The translations under genes were made by a program, and so were the position numbers. The notes beneath the pieces were generated by a model, which saw only the letters and a list, made by a program, of their open reading frames with translations, made no database searches and was not told where the DNA came from. From the NCBI RefSeq assembly GCF_003966655.1, contig NZ_AP018795.1, positions 1,454,001 through 1,518,000 of the forward strand: a stretch of 64,000 nucleotides of DNA, in the 5' to 3' direction. How positions within the stretch are numbered: the stretch's first letter is position 1; every line of letters begins with the position of its first letter. Of the stretch, positions 48,147 through 57,161 are shown piece after piece. The DNA is from Acidithiobacillus ferridurans (GTDB lineage Bacteria > Pseudomonadota > Gammaproteobacteria > Acidithiobacillales > Acidithiobacillaceae).

Positions 48147-48428
48147 TCAGTGATAATCCACGATCTCCACGTCCCAGGCGTTGCTGTCGCGCCATACGAA
48201 GCAAATCCGCCACTGGTCATTGATGCGCATGCTCCATTGGCCGCTCCGATCGCCGGAGAGCTTCTCCAGGCGGTTGCCTGGTGGTACAGCCAGATCTTCG
48301 ATCCGGCCGGCGCGATGCAACTGTGCCAGTTTCCGCTGCGCCATCCGCAATAATTCCGCTCCAAAGCGGCGCACTTTCAGGCCAGCGAAGACTGCGGCGG
48401 TTTGCTTGTCCGCAAAGCTCATGATCAT
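48147..48428 (-). CDS. HigB/RelE-type toxin
   Basis: 93 residues: MSFADKQTAAVFAGLKVRRF, MAQRKLAQLHRAGRIEDLAVP, LEKLSGDRSGQWSMRINDQW, RICFVWRD. This is the classical HigB (RelE-superfamily) ribosome-dependent RNase with intact C-terminal catalytic region. A GTTAGCA heptamer (48442-48436) lies eight bases before the start, as expected for a cassette junction, though no good attC fold surrounds it. Confidence 0.9.
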   Translation of the reverse strand: MIMSFADKQTAAVFAGLKVRRFGAELLRMAQRKLAQLHRAGRIEDLAVPPGNRLEKLSGDRSGQWSMRINDQWRICFVWRDSNAWDVEIVDYH

Positions 48429-48563
48429 CGGTGAATGCTAACGCGATCCGATAGTAGCGTCAAATAACGGTGTCTGTTAGTCCCGCACTTCTCAGTTTCC
48501 ATACTGGATCGCAGGAAACAACGCCGTCTGATGGCTCGCCCAGACTGATTGCAGACATTTGCC

Positions 48564-48632
48564 CTTTAACGTTGAAGCTGGGCCGCGAGTAGCGGCTTGC
48601 CGACGTGAGTCGGCTCAAGCGACTGGTTGGAC
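48564..48632 (-). other. attC site with altered right core
   Basis: On the minus strand GTCCAAC (48632-48626, exact fit to the R'' consensus RYYYAAC) starts seven bases after the repeat-protein stop. GCTTGAGCCGAC and GTCGGCAAGC then pair with a bulge, and the far end has GCTTCAACG followed by GTTAAAG (48570-48564) instead of GTTAGGC. The mutated core may make it poorly recombinogenic. Confidence 0.55.
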
Positions 48633-48638
48633 GAAGCC

Positions 48639-48966
48639 TCACTTTTGAAAGTAGTTCTCTGGCCAAAGCCTTTCTGGAAGATACCTTCGGATCATGTCCG
48701 CTTGCGATTGATATCCCCTCGCCTCAAGTTCTCGCACGAAATGTGGCCACGGTGGAATGTTGCTCATGTAATGAGTCACCCGCTCCCGTGTACATGCCGC
48801 CTCCAACACCGGTGTAAAGACCTCCACCCACGCCCGTGTAAAGGCCACCTCCGACACCCGTGTAGGCGCCACCGCCAACTCCCGTATACATCCCACCACC
48901 TACTCCGGTATAGGCGCCGCCGCCAACCCCGGTGTATTGATTCCGGGGCCATACATTCACTGTCAT
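48639..48966 (-). CDS. YTGVGGG-repeat cassette protein, frameshifted
   Basis: ATG 48966 behind AGGAAAGG, 26 bases after an attC. The product starts MTVNVWPRNQ, then has six copies of the octad YTGVGGGx (x = A, M or L; 48936-48793). After YTGAGDS the frame slips; the other frame continues YMSNIPPWPHFVRELEARGY and QADMIRRYLPERLW. One extra T near 48768 explains it, giving 108 residues. Proteins with Gly-rich YTG octads and a closing SNIPPWP helix are known to me as recurrent small genes of unknown function. Whether the shift is real needs checking. Confidence 0.7.
48793..48936 (-). repeat. six tandem 24-base units inside the repeat protein
   Basis: Six in-frame 24-base units encode YTGVGGG plus one variable residue. 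Codon choice differs among units while the peptide is constant, so selection acts on the protein rather than this being a fresh DNA expansion. Confidence 0.85.
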
Positions 48967-48991
48967 GTCGTGTCCTTTCCTAGGCTTGAGG

Positions 48992-49072
48992 GCCTAACGC
49001 TCGCCATAACCGGCGGGCAAAAGCAGAGCGAAGCGGCGCTTTTGCCCGTCCGCGTTGATGGCGTTGTTAGGG
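48992..49072 (-). other. attC site (81 bases)
   Basis: GCCTAAC (48992-48998) pairs with GTTAGGG (49066-49072). Inside, CGCCAT, GGCGGGCAAAAGC and their near-complements GCTTTTGCCCGTCC and ATGGCG build a long imperfect hairpin with bulges. On the minus strand the nitrilase stop codon TAA lies inside its first core, and the next gene starts 26 bases after its second core. Confidence 0.88.
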
Positions 49073-50041
49073 TGCGACACTTTTCGCACTCCTACTAACC
49101 GACAAAGCACGCTCTTTTCTCCGAATATTAGTTGCATAGCTTTTCTCACCCCATTTCTGGGTCAGCGGCCAGATAAAAGCGTACCAAGGCACGGGAATGC
49201 CCCATATTTTCCCATATCGCCTTGGCTTGTTTTTTCGTTCGACACTATGTCCAAGATGAACATCGGCCAGGATAATGCCTTCCTCGTCGCCAAGCTCTGC
49301 TTTTACCGCGCCATCGTAATCAACGATCGACGACAACCCTGGAAAACTGCTTTTCAAATACGGCAGGTTTCCGGGAAGATCGGTTTCCAAAGGGCCGACT
49401 CTATTTGCCATGACTACAGGCACCCCAAGGGTTTTTGCAAATATCGCCCGGCCATTAATCAGCATGTCCTCGAACCTCTTGACGTCTCCCGGAATAAACG
49501 GTTTTGGTCTACCTGCAGCAGCGGGTGATAACGCTAGATCGACATTTTCGCCATGAAGAAAACACATCTGGTCGTAAAGAAGATTCTCGTAGCAGATACC
49601 CACGCCAATTCGGCCAATCTCTGTTTCAATAACGTGGGGATCAGAACCGGCCTTGTAAAAATAGGCCTCTATCGAGGCCGGTGGGTTTTTGCGCACTCTA
49701 CCAATGAGCTTACCTTCAGGGCTGGCTAGCACGAATGAGTTATAAAAATCCTCACCTTCGGCCTCCAAGAAACTAAAGCCAAGGTAAATTCTAAAGCGTT
49801 TGGCGGTGCTTAATAGCCATTTAACTGAATGGCCATCAATGGTTTCTGCCGAGTTCCATATTTCCTCTGTTGCCATGTATCCGCTGGGCATCAATTCAGG
49901 CATCAGAACAAGTGTAGCGCCCTGTTCTGCTGCACTTGCGACCATGGCCTCAGCATGCGCCAAGTTATGGGCTACTTCTCCGGGGCGGCAATTCATTTGC
50001 ACTGCGGCGATTCGAATTTTTGTTGGCATAGCAGAATCCAT
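49067..50041 (-). CDS. nitrilase-superfamily carbon-nitrogen hydrolase (cassette gene)
   Basis: 324 residues from ATG 50041; ATG 50029 is also possible. The catalytic triad is visible: Glu in LVLMPELMPSGY, Lys in GRVRKNPPASIEAYFYK and Cys in GVGICYENLLYDQM. Branches of this family hydrolyse nitriles, amides or carbamoyl compounds; the substrate is open. The gene starts 12 bases after the GTTAGGG core of attI-like site C and ends within an attC, so it is the first cassette of this array. Confidence 0.87.
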   Translation of the reverse strand: MDSAMPTKIRIAAVQMNCRPGEVAHNLAHAEAMVASAAEQGATLVLMPELMPSGYMATEEIWNSAETIDGHSVKWLLSTAKRFRIYLGFSFLEAEGEDFYNSFVLASPEGKLIGRVRKNPPASIEAYFYKAGSDPHVIETEIGRIGVGICYENLLYDQMCFLHGENVDLALSPAAAGRPKPFIPGDVKRFEDMLINGRAIFAKTLGVPVVMANRVGPLETDLPGNLPYLKSSFPGLSSIVDYDGAVKAELGDEEGIILADVHLGHSVERKNKPRRYGKIWGIPVPWYAFIWPLTQKWGEKSYATNIRRKERALSVSRSAKSVAP

Positions 50042-50053
50042 GGCTCTCTTTCA

Positions 50054-50114
50054 CCCTAACGTGAATTCAACTGCACCGGGTTTGCAGCATAACACCCGAC
50101 ATTGCCGTATAACA
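50054..50114 (-). other. attI-like recombination site C
   Basis: On the minus strand: TGTTATACGGCA (50114-50103), 20 bases later TGTTATGCTGCA (50094-50083), 34 bases later the core GTTAGGG (50060-50054) right before the nitrilase cassette. The boxes and both spacings are those of site B, though the DNA between differs, which argues for functional conservation. No integrase gene is found on its far side. Confidence 0.65.
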
Positions 50115-50506
50115 TTTCCGGATCTCCTCGGCTACAACCGTCCTACTTTTTTGATTCTACACCAATCCGCCCGAATTTGAACGACCGCATCCGCTGCATT
50201 CCTGTCGTTCGTAGCAGCAGGGCGAATGGCGGCGGCGGGTCGAATGATGTCATTCTGCTGCAGAGTGACCACTTCCAGTCTTAACTCGTTATTGGTGCTT
50301 TCGGAATGTGCATGGAAGTAAAAAATATTACGTTATTTACGCATGCCCCACAAAGCCAGAAGAGGCACGGGCATACGATTGGCCGCTTGAAACGGGACTG
50401 TCTACTATTGCCAAATATTCCAGGCTGACTTTACGAGTTCCTGTAGATAATCCAGCATTAAAATGGCGCGATGGGCAGTATCGGGGGTGAGTTCGCCTTT
50501 TGCCGA
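50115..50506. other. 392-base gap without a supported gene
   Basis: An integron would carry intI here on the plus strand, pointing away from the cassettes. I see no such frame or recognisable piece of one; the two 60-codon plus-strand frames have no RBS and unlikely composition. Confidence 0.5.
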
Positions 50507-53500
50507 TTACCCCACCAACCCCTCAGCCTGCTCAATAACCATATTCACCGCCCCTTCCTGCATATCAGGCGGATAGCCGTGTTTCCGTAAGACTCGTTTC
50601 ACCATGCGCCGCAGATGCGCCCGCGCCTGTTCGCGGATGGACCAGTCGATGCGGGTGTTCTGGCGCACGGTATCGGCCACTTCCTTGGCGATGATTTTCA
50701 GGGCCTCGTCGCCCATGGCCTGCACGGCGGAATCGTTGGTCGCCAGGGCATCGTAAAAGGCCGCTTCGTCCTTGCTGAGGCCCAGCGCCGCATGACGCTG
50801 ATCCAGCGCCTGCAAGGCTTTGGCCAGTTCGATGAGTTCCTGCATGACCTCGACGGTATCCACTGAGCGGTTGTGGTACTTGCGCAGGGCTTCTTCCAGC
50901 TTTTCCGAGAAGGCTTTACTCTGGATCAGGTTGCCCTTGCCTTCCTTGCGTACCGTGTCTTGCAGCAGACGGCGCAGCATTTCCAGCGCCAGATTCTTTT
51001 CGGGCATGGCCTCGATCTGGTGGATGAATGTATCGGACAGCAGGGATATTTCGCTTTTGGGCAGGCCCGCCACCGCATACAGGTCCACCACGCCTTCCGG
51101 GGCGATGGACTGGTCGATGAGTTGGCGGATGGCATATTCCTGTTCTTCCACCAGGGATTCGGCTTCGCTGGTCTTGTCCAGGGTGGCGCGGACACTCAGG
51201 AAGAAAACGATCTCGGTCCGGCAGCGTTCCACGATGTCGTCACCGGCGGCCAGGGTCGCCGCTTTCTTGAGGCCGGAGGTGGCGTTGCGAAAACGGCGCT
51301 TGAGGCCGTCTTCCGTGAGTTCCTGGGACAGAATGAATTCAGTGGCCTTGCGCAGGGTGGCCACCTTTTCGGACCCGTCGCCGGTCAGATAATCCTGATA
51401 GTCCAACCCATGGAAAATACTGCGGCAAATATCCAGCTTTTCCAGCAGCACCTTGATGGCTTCCTGCACGGTTTCCGCCGGATTGCCCTTGCCGCCGGAA
51501 CGGGTGTAGGTGGCGATGGCGTTTTTCAGGTCCTGGGCGATGCCGATGTAGTCCACCACCAGTCCGCCGGACTTGTTGGTGAATACCCGGTTGACGCGCG
51601 CGATGGCCTGCATGAGCGTGTGCCCGCGCATGGGCTTGTCCACGTACAGCGTATTCAGGGCCGGGGCGTCGAAGCCGGTCAGCCACATATCGCGCACGAT
51701 GACCATTTCCAGCGGGTCTTCGGGGTCTTTCAGGCGGTCGGCAATGGCTTCATTGCCCGCCTTGCTGCGGATGTGCGGCTTCCATTCGATGGGATCGCTG
51801 GCGGAACCGGTCATGACCACCTTGATACCGCCTTGCGCGTCATCCTCATTGTGCCAGTCGGGGCGCAGGGCGATGATGGCATCATAGAGTTCCACGGCAA
51901 TGCGGCGGCTCATGGCGACGATCATGGCCTTGCCGGACAGGATGCTTTTCCGCTTTTCCCAGTGCTCCAGCAGATCGGCGGCAATCTGTTCCACCCGCTT
52001 CGGCGCACCCACTAGGGCTTCCAGTTGCGCCCAGCGGGTTTTCAGGCGTTCGCGGTTTTCCTGCTCGTCGTCTTCGGTGATTTCCTCAAAGGTGCTGTCG
52101 ATGACCGGGCGCTGGTCTTCCGGCAGATTGAGGCGCACCAGTCGGCTTTCGTAATAAATTGGGACGGTTGCCCCATCTTCCACAGCCCGTTGGATGTCGT
52201 AGATGTCGATGTAATCCCCAAAGACGACCCGCGTATCCCGGTCATCCAGTTCCAGCGGGGTGCCCGTAAAGGCCACAAAGGTGGCGTTGGGCAAGGCCGC
52301 CCGCAGGTTGGCGGCGTACCCATCCAGAATCTCGTACTGGCTGCGCTGGGCCTCGTCCACCATGACGATGATGTTCTTTCGGTCGGACAGCACGGGATGT
52401 GCCGTCAAGGCATCGTTACGGTCTTTCTGGAACTTCTGGATGGTGCTGAAGAGGACGCCACCGGAAGCCCTTTGCAGCAGTTCCCGCAGATCACTGACGC
52501 TGTCGGCCTGTTGCGGGTCTTGCCGCAAGAGTTGCTTGCCCGCCGCAAAGGTATCGAACAACTGGGTGTCCAGGTTCGTGCGGTCGGTGAGCATGAGAAT
52601 CGTGGGGTTTTCCAGGGCGGGATGTTGAATCAGCATTCCGGCGAAAAAGAGCATGGTGAGGCTCTTGCCGGACCCCTGGGTATGCCAGACCACACCACCC
52701 CGGCGGTCGCCGCCCATGCCTGCCGCTGCAAGGGTCGTCAGCAGGGCCTTTTGGGCGGCATGGAACTGATGATAGGCGGCGATCTTCTTGCTGAGCGTGC
52801 GGCCATCGTCGCTGAAGGCGATGAAATAGCGGATCAAGTCCAGAAAGCGGCTGGGTTCAAAAACCCCGTGAATCAGAAAGCGTAGCGGGTCATCCCCGCC
52901 TTGCATGAGTTCCTGCCCGTCGATGGTTTTCCACGGCAGGAAGCGTTCATAGGGGGCACCCAGACAGCCCACGGCGGCCTTGAGGCCATCGCTGATGGCC
53001 AGCACGGCGTTGTAGGCCATGAGGTTCGGGATATCGGCCTGATAGGTCTGTAGCTGATTCCATGCCTTGCGGATGGTGGCGTTGGCGTCCACCATGTTTT
53101 TGAGTTCAAAGAGGCCCAGCGGCAGGCCATTCAGGAAGACCACCAAGTCAGCCCGGCGATTCACCCGGTCATGGATGACGGTATATTGGTTCACGACCAA
53201 AAAATCGTTCTTTTCGGGATGGTCGTAGTCGAGCAGGCGGACGATGCTGCCGCGTTCTTCGCCGTCCACCATAAAGGCCACCCTGACCCCTTCCACGAGC
53301 ATCTGCTGAAAGAGGCTGTTCTCGGTCATGAGTCCACCCACGGCGATGGCCTGCACCTGGCGCAGGGCTTCCTCGCGGATGTCCTTGGGGGCTTCTGGAT
53401 TCAGACGATGGATGGCGGTGCTCAGGCGTTCCAGTAACAGGGGGTTTTCATAATCTGCCCGTTCGGGATGGTCGCTGTCAGGGCCGATGTCGGGGCCAAA

Positions 53501-53575
53501 GGCGTAGGTGTAGCCCATTTCTTTGAATAGGGCGATGGCGTGGTGTTCGATGGTGGATTCGTTGAGGGGGGTCAT
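50507..53575 (-). CDS. hsdR: type I restriction enzyme, R subunit
   Basis: 1022 residues. An N-terminal PD-(D/E)xK nuclease region ([22 protein letters not shown]) precedes the SF2 motor: Walker [20 protein letters not shown] box [15 protein letters not shown], motif [12 protein letters not shown], and later [20 protein letters not shown] and [16 protein letters not shown]-terminal helical part binds HsdM/S. It cuts unmodified DNA after translocation. Its start overlaps the small upstream gene by four bases. Confidence 0.95.
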   Translation of the reverse strand: MTPLNESTIEHHAIALFKEMGYTYAFGPDIGPDSDHPERADYENPLLLERLSTAIHRLNPEAPKDIREEALRQVQAIAVGGLMTENSLFQQMLVEGVRVAFMVDGEERGSIVRLLDYDHPEKNDFLVVNQYTVIHDRVNRRADLVVFLNGLPLGLFELKNMVDANATIRKAWNQLQTYQADIPNLMAYNAVLAISDGLKAAVGCLGAPYERFLPWKTIDGQELMQGGDDPLRFLIHGVFEPSRFLDLIRYFIAFSDDGRTLSKKIAAYHQFHAAQKALLTTLAAAGMGGDRRGGVVWHTQGSGKSLTMLFFAGMLIQHPALENPTILMLTDRTNLDTQLFDTFAAGKQLLRQDPQQADSVSDLRELLQRASGGVLFSTIQKFQKDRNDALTAHPVLSDRKNIIVMVDEAQRSQYEILDGYAANLRAALPNATFVAFTGTPLELDDRDTRVVFGDYIDIYDIQRAVEDGATVPIYYESRLVRLNLPEDQRPVIDSTFEEITEDDEQENRERLKTRWAQLEALVGAPKRVEQIAADLLEHWEKRKSILSGKAMIVAMSRRIAVELYDAIIALRPDWHNEDDAQGGIKVVMTGSASDPIEWKPHIRSKAGNEAIADRLKDPEDPLEMVIVRDMWLTGFDAPALNTLYVDKPMRGHTLMQAIARVNRVFTNKSGGLVVDYIGIAQDLKNAIATYTRSGGKGNPAETVQEAIKVLLEKLDICRSIFHGLDYQDYLTGDGSEKVATLRKATEFILSQELTEDGLKRRFRNATSGLKKAATLAAGDDIVERCRTEIVFFLSVRATLDKTSEAESLVEEQEYAIRQLIDQSIAPEGVVDLYAVAGLPKSEISLLSDTFIHQIEAMPEKNLALEMLRRLLQDTVRKEGKGNLIQSKAFSEKLEEALRKYHNRSVDTVEVMQELIELAKALQALDQRHAALGLSKDEAAFYDALATNDSAVQAMGDEALKIIAKEVADTVRQNTRIDWSIREQARAHLRRMVKRVLRKHGYPPDMQEGAVNMVIEQAEGLVG

Positions 53576-54360
53576 GTGGACTGCCCATTTTCCGGTGGCG
53601 AAGAAAGATTGAGGAACTCGGCGGAATAATTAGCGTCTTCAGGCGGAAGCGGCCATATTGGCTTAGACGGGTCCAGTCCGAGCCTAAACTCAACAGGTGG
53701 GGTGAGAGGGCGATTGAGCCGCCACTGATTCTTGCCGTCGCCGGCCAATGAAGGGTCCCGATAGCCTTTTGCAACTATGGAATGGAAAGTTTCCTTAGAA
53801 AACATACTTCCATATTCACAAATAATAAAATATGCATCGTTGACAACTTGGCTTGGTTCCATTCCAAAAAACAAACCACCATTTTCATCTAGCATATTCA
53901 GCGGCGGAATGTGTGATACAAATTTATTTTCCTCATTGGGTGGAAGGACATGTGTGACCATAAAATCTTTGGTGATTCGCCGATTATGTATATCGTTGAT
54001 ATGAAAACGCATGTTTATGGCCGGTCCAAGGCCCTTGTTACATACAAGAAACTCAATGTGAGGAGGGATTCCCGGGCCATGATTTGAACTTGGCGCCCCC
54101 ATAGTTATGGCTTTGTTGAAATCTATAACATTGCTATCCTGCGTGATTGGAAAGCATAGTGGACGCAGTCGCTCTTTATGCTGTCTTTCGCTTTGCTGTA
54201 TCAGGGCGTCGTTCTTTTTGGAAAGTGCTCTGTTTTGCTTGACAATTTCCTGATTATAGTTCGCCAGCCTTTTTGTCTGGTAAGCCATCCATGCTGTAAC
54301 ACAAACCAAACAAAATGTTACGAAAGCTGAGATGAACATAAGTATAGATGATAACGACAT
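53572..54360 (-). CDS. membrane-anchored protein of unknown function inside the hsd operon
   Basis: 262 residues. One N-terminal membrane helix ([21 protein letters not shown]) leads to a short coiled coil (about 30-65, rich in Gln/Lys) and a ~190-residue soluble beta-rich domain with [20 protein letters not shown]. It lies four bases after hsdS and overlaps hsdR (ATGA), so it is co-expressed with the restriction complex. AT-rich. Similar one-helix proteins appear in defence loci, but I cannot assign a function. Confidence 0.7.
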   Translation of the reverse strand: MSLSSILMFISAFVTFCLVCVTAWMAYQTKRLANYNQEIVKQNRALSKKNDALIQQSERQHKERLRPLCFPITQDSNVIDFNKAITMGAPSSNHGPGIPPHIEFLVCNKGLGPAINMRFHINDIHNRRITKDFMVTHVLPPNEENKFVSHIPPLNMLDENGGLFFGMEPSQVVNDAYFIICEYGSMFSKETFHSIVAKGYRDPSLAGDGKNQWRLNRPLTPPVEFRLGLDPSKPIWPLPPEDANYSAEFLNLSSPPENGQST

Positions 54361-54363
54361 AGG

Positions 54364-55677
54364 CTACCCGGCACCATCATCTAGGCCAGGGACACGAATT
54401 TCACCAGATATGAGTTTAGGTAAAATGGCGTCGCGAAGACCGGATGTTTTAATAGCACATTCATATAAGGAATCGGTGGAATGTTTCATAAAATCGTGGA
54501 TAGAACTAAAAACGTCTATTATTACTTTTGGCGGAATGACAGAAGGTATAGCTGCAAAATCGTCATAAGAGAGAGATTGTCGAACACTACCACTTGAAAA
54601 ATTGGCAATCCACTGTTTGGTGGTTGCTAGGCGTAGGTATAATTTTATAAATTGTTGGTACCCTTCGACAGGACGGAAAACAACATAGACTGGGCTTGCC
54701 GCACCAAGAAAATGTGATTCAAGCATGCCTATTGATCCAATATTTATGCGAGAAGGGTTATAGGCAAAATCATACCACTCGACGGCCAGATAATTCTTTA
54801 TGTCTTTGCTGTATACCCGTTTGGTGAAGTAATCGTCCGATATAGCAAGACGACCTTCGGTGACCGCTGACAGAACTTTGGCATCGCGGTTACCGATCCG
54901 TGCCGATCGCCGTGAACAAATATTGCCTAGCGAGCCGTCAACCCACCCTTCAGGAATTTCCCCCAATTCCGAGTCCACCAGCCGATTCGGGAACAGGTCC
55001 AGAATTTCCGGCGTGAGCTTCAGCCGTTTGCAGATGCTTTCTGGCGATTCCCCGGCCATCTTGGCGCGTACCGGATCGAAGTCCACGAACCACGACTGGA
55101 AGATGGCCTGCGCCATGGCCTCCAAGGTTTTCGCCGTCTTGCGGTTGTTCTCGATCTTGTCGTCAAGGGTGCCCAGAATGTTGGCGATGCGAGACATTTC
55201 AGATTTGTCATCAAACACGTATATCGGCATTTCTCTTAGAGAACCTAAGGGGACATACTGCTGTGTCGTGCCTCTGGAAATTTCCCTAAGATAATTTTGC
55301 GCGAAATCTGTACGAAGGTAATAGTAAAGCCATTTTCCGTCAGCTTCACTACGTGATTTGAAAAGACCAACATTCTTTATTGCAAAATGTGGTTCATTTT
55401 TAACTAAAGCAACCTCACCGATTGTGCCAATCATCGAAATCAACACATCCCATTGATTAACCTTGCTTCGCTTTACTATTTCATAATAATCATCCTCAGC
55501 TACTTGATAGCAAGCATTTATTTCTATCTGCCCTGACTTTAGGTGTTTCGATGTTACAAGGGGAAACCCTATATCTACGGGTTTGGGTGAATCATGGGTA
55601 CCATCACGAACGGAAAGGCAGTAATCCTTCGCTTTAACACATTTAAGTTCAGGACTATTCTTTGACAGATTACTCAC
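54364..55677 (-). CDS. hsdS: type I restriction-modification specificity subunit
   Basis: 437 residues with two target-recognition domains (about 1-150 and 225-370) and two conserved coiled-coil spacers, the first MSRIANILGTLDDKIENNRKTAKTLEAMAQAIFQSWFVDF region being near-diagnostic. The spacer regions match the operon's base composition while the recognition domains are AT-rich, the usual sign of domain exchange. The recognised DNA sequence cannot be read from this. It overlaps the preceding small gene by four bases. Confidence 0.95.
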   Translation of the reverse strand: MSNLSKNSPELKCVKAKDYCLSVRDGTHDSPKPVDIGFPLVTSKHLKSGQIEINACYQVAEDDYYEIVKRSKVNQWDVLISMIGTIGEVALVKNEPHFAIKNVGLFKSRSEADGKWLYYYLRTDFAQNYLREISRGTTQQYVPLGSLREMPIYVFDDKSEMSRIANILGTLDDKIENNRKTAKTLEAMAQAIFQSWFVDFDPVRAKMAGESPESICKRLKLTPEILDLFPNRLVDSELGEIPEGWVDGSLGNICSRRSARIGNRDAKVLSAVTEGRLAISDDYFTKRVYSKDIKNYLAVEWYDFAYNPSRINIGSIGMLESHFLGAASPVYVVFRPVEGYQQFIKLYLRLATTKQWIANFSSGSVRQSLSYDDFAAIPSVIPPKVIIDVFSSIHDFMKHSTDSLYECAIKTSGLRDAILPKLISGEIRVPGLDDGAG

Positions 55678-55895
55678 GCCACCCTCACATGCGGTACATC
55701 CCTTGCCGAGACGGGGCGGATTTCATCCTCTGCCAAGGTCAGCACCCCTAATGGATCACCGGCCAGAGTAGTAAACTCAACCTCAAAGGCTTTGCCGCCC
55801 TCATCGATGAACACCACGGACCCTACATCACCTTTCACCAGATCCTCATTGGGTCGGTTTTTCAGCAGGATGACGATGTCCAATCCCTGAATCAA
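55674..55895 (-). CDS. DUF4926-like small protein
   Basis: 73 residues from TTG 55895: IQGLDIVILLKNRPNEDLVK, GDVGSVVFIDEGGKAFEVEF, then VLTLAEDEIRPV. This SH3-like beta pattern is that of DUF4926 proteins, often paired with a small partner gene of toxin-antitoxin style. Longer starts run through the upstream gene and look wrong. Its stop overlaps hsdS. Confidence 0.65.
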   Translation of the reverse strand: MIQGLDIVILLKNRPNEDLVKGDVGSVVFIDEGGKAFEVEFTTLAGDPLGVLTLAEDEIRPVSARDVPHVRVA

Positions 55896-55941
55896 GACAT
55901 TGCCTGACGAAATATTGCTGGATGGGCTTTCATCCAGGTGC

Positions 55942-56196
55942 CTATGATTTACCCAAGGCATCAATAGCATTCTGTAATGTAAGACTTGCGCGGTCGTAGA
56001 TGTCCAGTAAACCCTCATCCTCTTTAAACATCGCCAAGTGGTCTGTATGACGCATTACCTTCAAGTATTGCAGCCGTTCTCTTAGAGCCTCGATGGTCAT
56101 ATTTGTTGTATCTTCAAGAGCTTCCATGCAATCAATCAATTCCGCCCTGTTGGCGATGGTGTTTTCTTTGCAGCATTCCGGTAGTGATTCATTCAT
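55942..56196 (-). CDS. small helical protein, unknown
   Basis: 84 residues from ATG 56196 (56217 possible). Strongly helical and acidic: NRAELIDCMEALEDTTNMTI, EALRERLQYLKVMRHTDHLA, and EDEGLLDIYDRASLTLQNAI. No signal or membrane segment. It sits directly before the DUF4926-like gene, so the two could act as a pair; no family recognised. Confidence 0.55.
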   Translation of the reverse strand: MNESLPECCKENTIANRAELIDCMEALEDTTNMTIEALRERLQYLKVMRHTDHLAMFKEDEGLLDIYDRASLTLQNAIDALGKS

Positions 56197-56288
56197 AGCG
56201 GCATCCTCAGCGGTCAAGTGAAAGCTACAGTTCTAACCCAATTATCTATTCATTTTTACACATCTCATCTTCCAGCCTGCGTCGTGGC

Positions 56289-56504
56289 TCAATCCTCAGA
56301 TTCTGCACCCAGTTGAAGATACACCACAGACTCACCCTCGACATCCACGGCGATGATTTTGCCTTCCATCAGGGCGTTCAATTCCTTGGACGTTATGCGG
56401 ATGAGTTCACCGCTACCCCATCGCTGCCCAAATACCGTATCCCCATCCAGAGGGTCCATGACCTCGTTGACAATCGCTACCCCACGGGTACGGTCCACGC
56501 TCAT
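56289..56504 (-). CDS. small protein with a truncated paralogue at 62.4 kb
   Basis: 71 residues starting MSVDRTRGVAIVNEVMDPLD and GDTVFGQRWGSGELIRITSK, ending in a short beta/acidic segment. A copy of its first ~28 codons lies at 62390-62474. By size and position after BrnTA it may be another antitoxin-like regulator; no family recognised. Confidence 0.6.
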   Translation of the reverse strand: MSVDRTRGVAIVNEVMDPLDGDTVFGQRWGSGELIRITSKELNALMEGKIIAVDVEGESVVYLQLGAESED

Positions 56505-56546
56505 GATACCCCCTTAAATGACCTCACGGTCAGATCACTAGCCGCT

Positions 56547-56885
56547 TTAGTCCGTATGGTGCAATTCTTCCCGAACCACTTTGCGCACGGCATCCAGCAG
56601 GGATTCCCGTTCCATGGATTCCCGCAAAGTGCGGTTAATCAAAGTTTGATAACCACGACGCCCCGCCTTTCGGCGAAAGTAGTCGAGAACATCTGGGTCA
56701 ATCAGCATGTTGACCTGTTTTTTACGTAAATGCTCACGAAAAGCGGCTTGGCCTTGTTCGCTATTTATGGATTCACCGCCCTTCAGCCAGCGGCCTTCCA
56801 GGTGATCCAGTTCTTTGCCGGTTAATTCCTCTGCGTCGTCTTCATCTAGCCAGGCGTTCGCGGTAGGTTTCGATTTCACGGTCAT
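56547..56885 (-). CDS. brnA: BrnA-type antitoxin
   Basis: 112 residues. An acidic, disordered N-terminal half (the toxin-binding part) precedes a ribbon-helix-helix-like C-terminus: EHLRKKQVNMLIDPDVLDYF, RRKAGRRGYQTLINRTLRES. It follows BrnT with a 44-base overlap, the usual toxin-first order of BrnTA. It should repress the pair and block the toxin. Confidence 0.88.
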   Translation of the reverse strand: MTVKSKPTANAWLDEDDAEELTGKELDHLEGRWLKGGESINSEQGQAAFREHLRKKQVNMLIDPDVLDYFRRKAGRRGYQTLINRTLRESMERESLLDAVRKVVREELHHTD

Positions 56886-57117
56886 TACATTTCCTCATTG
56901 AAATAATCCGCCGGGTATCCCCTCTTTGAGTGTACACCACGGCAACCATTCGATTTTTCAGGAATCCGATACAAACGGTACGCGCTTCGCCATAGTCCTT
57001 GCGCGTATCGGGAAACTCAAAGGTGACATCGGCAAACACTTCTACACAATCTGCAAAGTCCAGTTCCCGGTGAGCGAGGGTGGTCTGCCGTTTTTCTTCA
57101 TCCCAATCCAGCTTCAT
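56842..57117 (-). CDS. brnT: BrnT-type ribonuclease toxin
   Basis: 91 residues from ATG 57117: MKLDWDEEKRQTTLAHRELD, FADCVEVFADVTFEFPDTRK, EARTVCIGFLKNRMVAVVYT, RRIISMRKCNDREIETY. Motifs and length match BrnT, a RelE-fold RNase. The gene begins 44 bases after hsdM and in the same direction, so the pair is embedded in the restriction operon. Confidence 0.9.
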   Translation of the reverse strand: MKLDWDEEKRQTTLAHRELDFADCVEVFADVTFEFPDTRKDYGEARTVCIGFLKNRMVAVVYTQRGDTRRIISMRKCNDREIETYRERLAR

Positions 57118-57161
57118 ATTGATTATTATGTTGATGTCCTGTTTCGTCAAGGTGAGAAGGT

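Noticed and set aside
48436-48480. Attachment site between the higB start and the 48.56-kb attC
   Set aside because: A GTTAGCA heptamer and an ACTAAC box are present, but the sequence between has no attC-like pairing and the attI boxes are not at the right spacing.
48793-48936. Tandem 24-base units as a CRISPR array
   Set aside because: There are no unique spacers; the units are in frame and encode a constant peptide octad.
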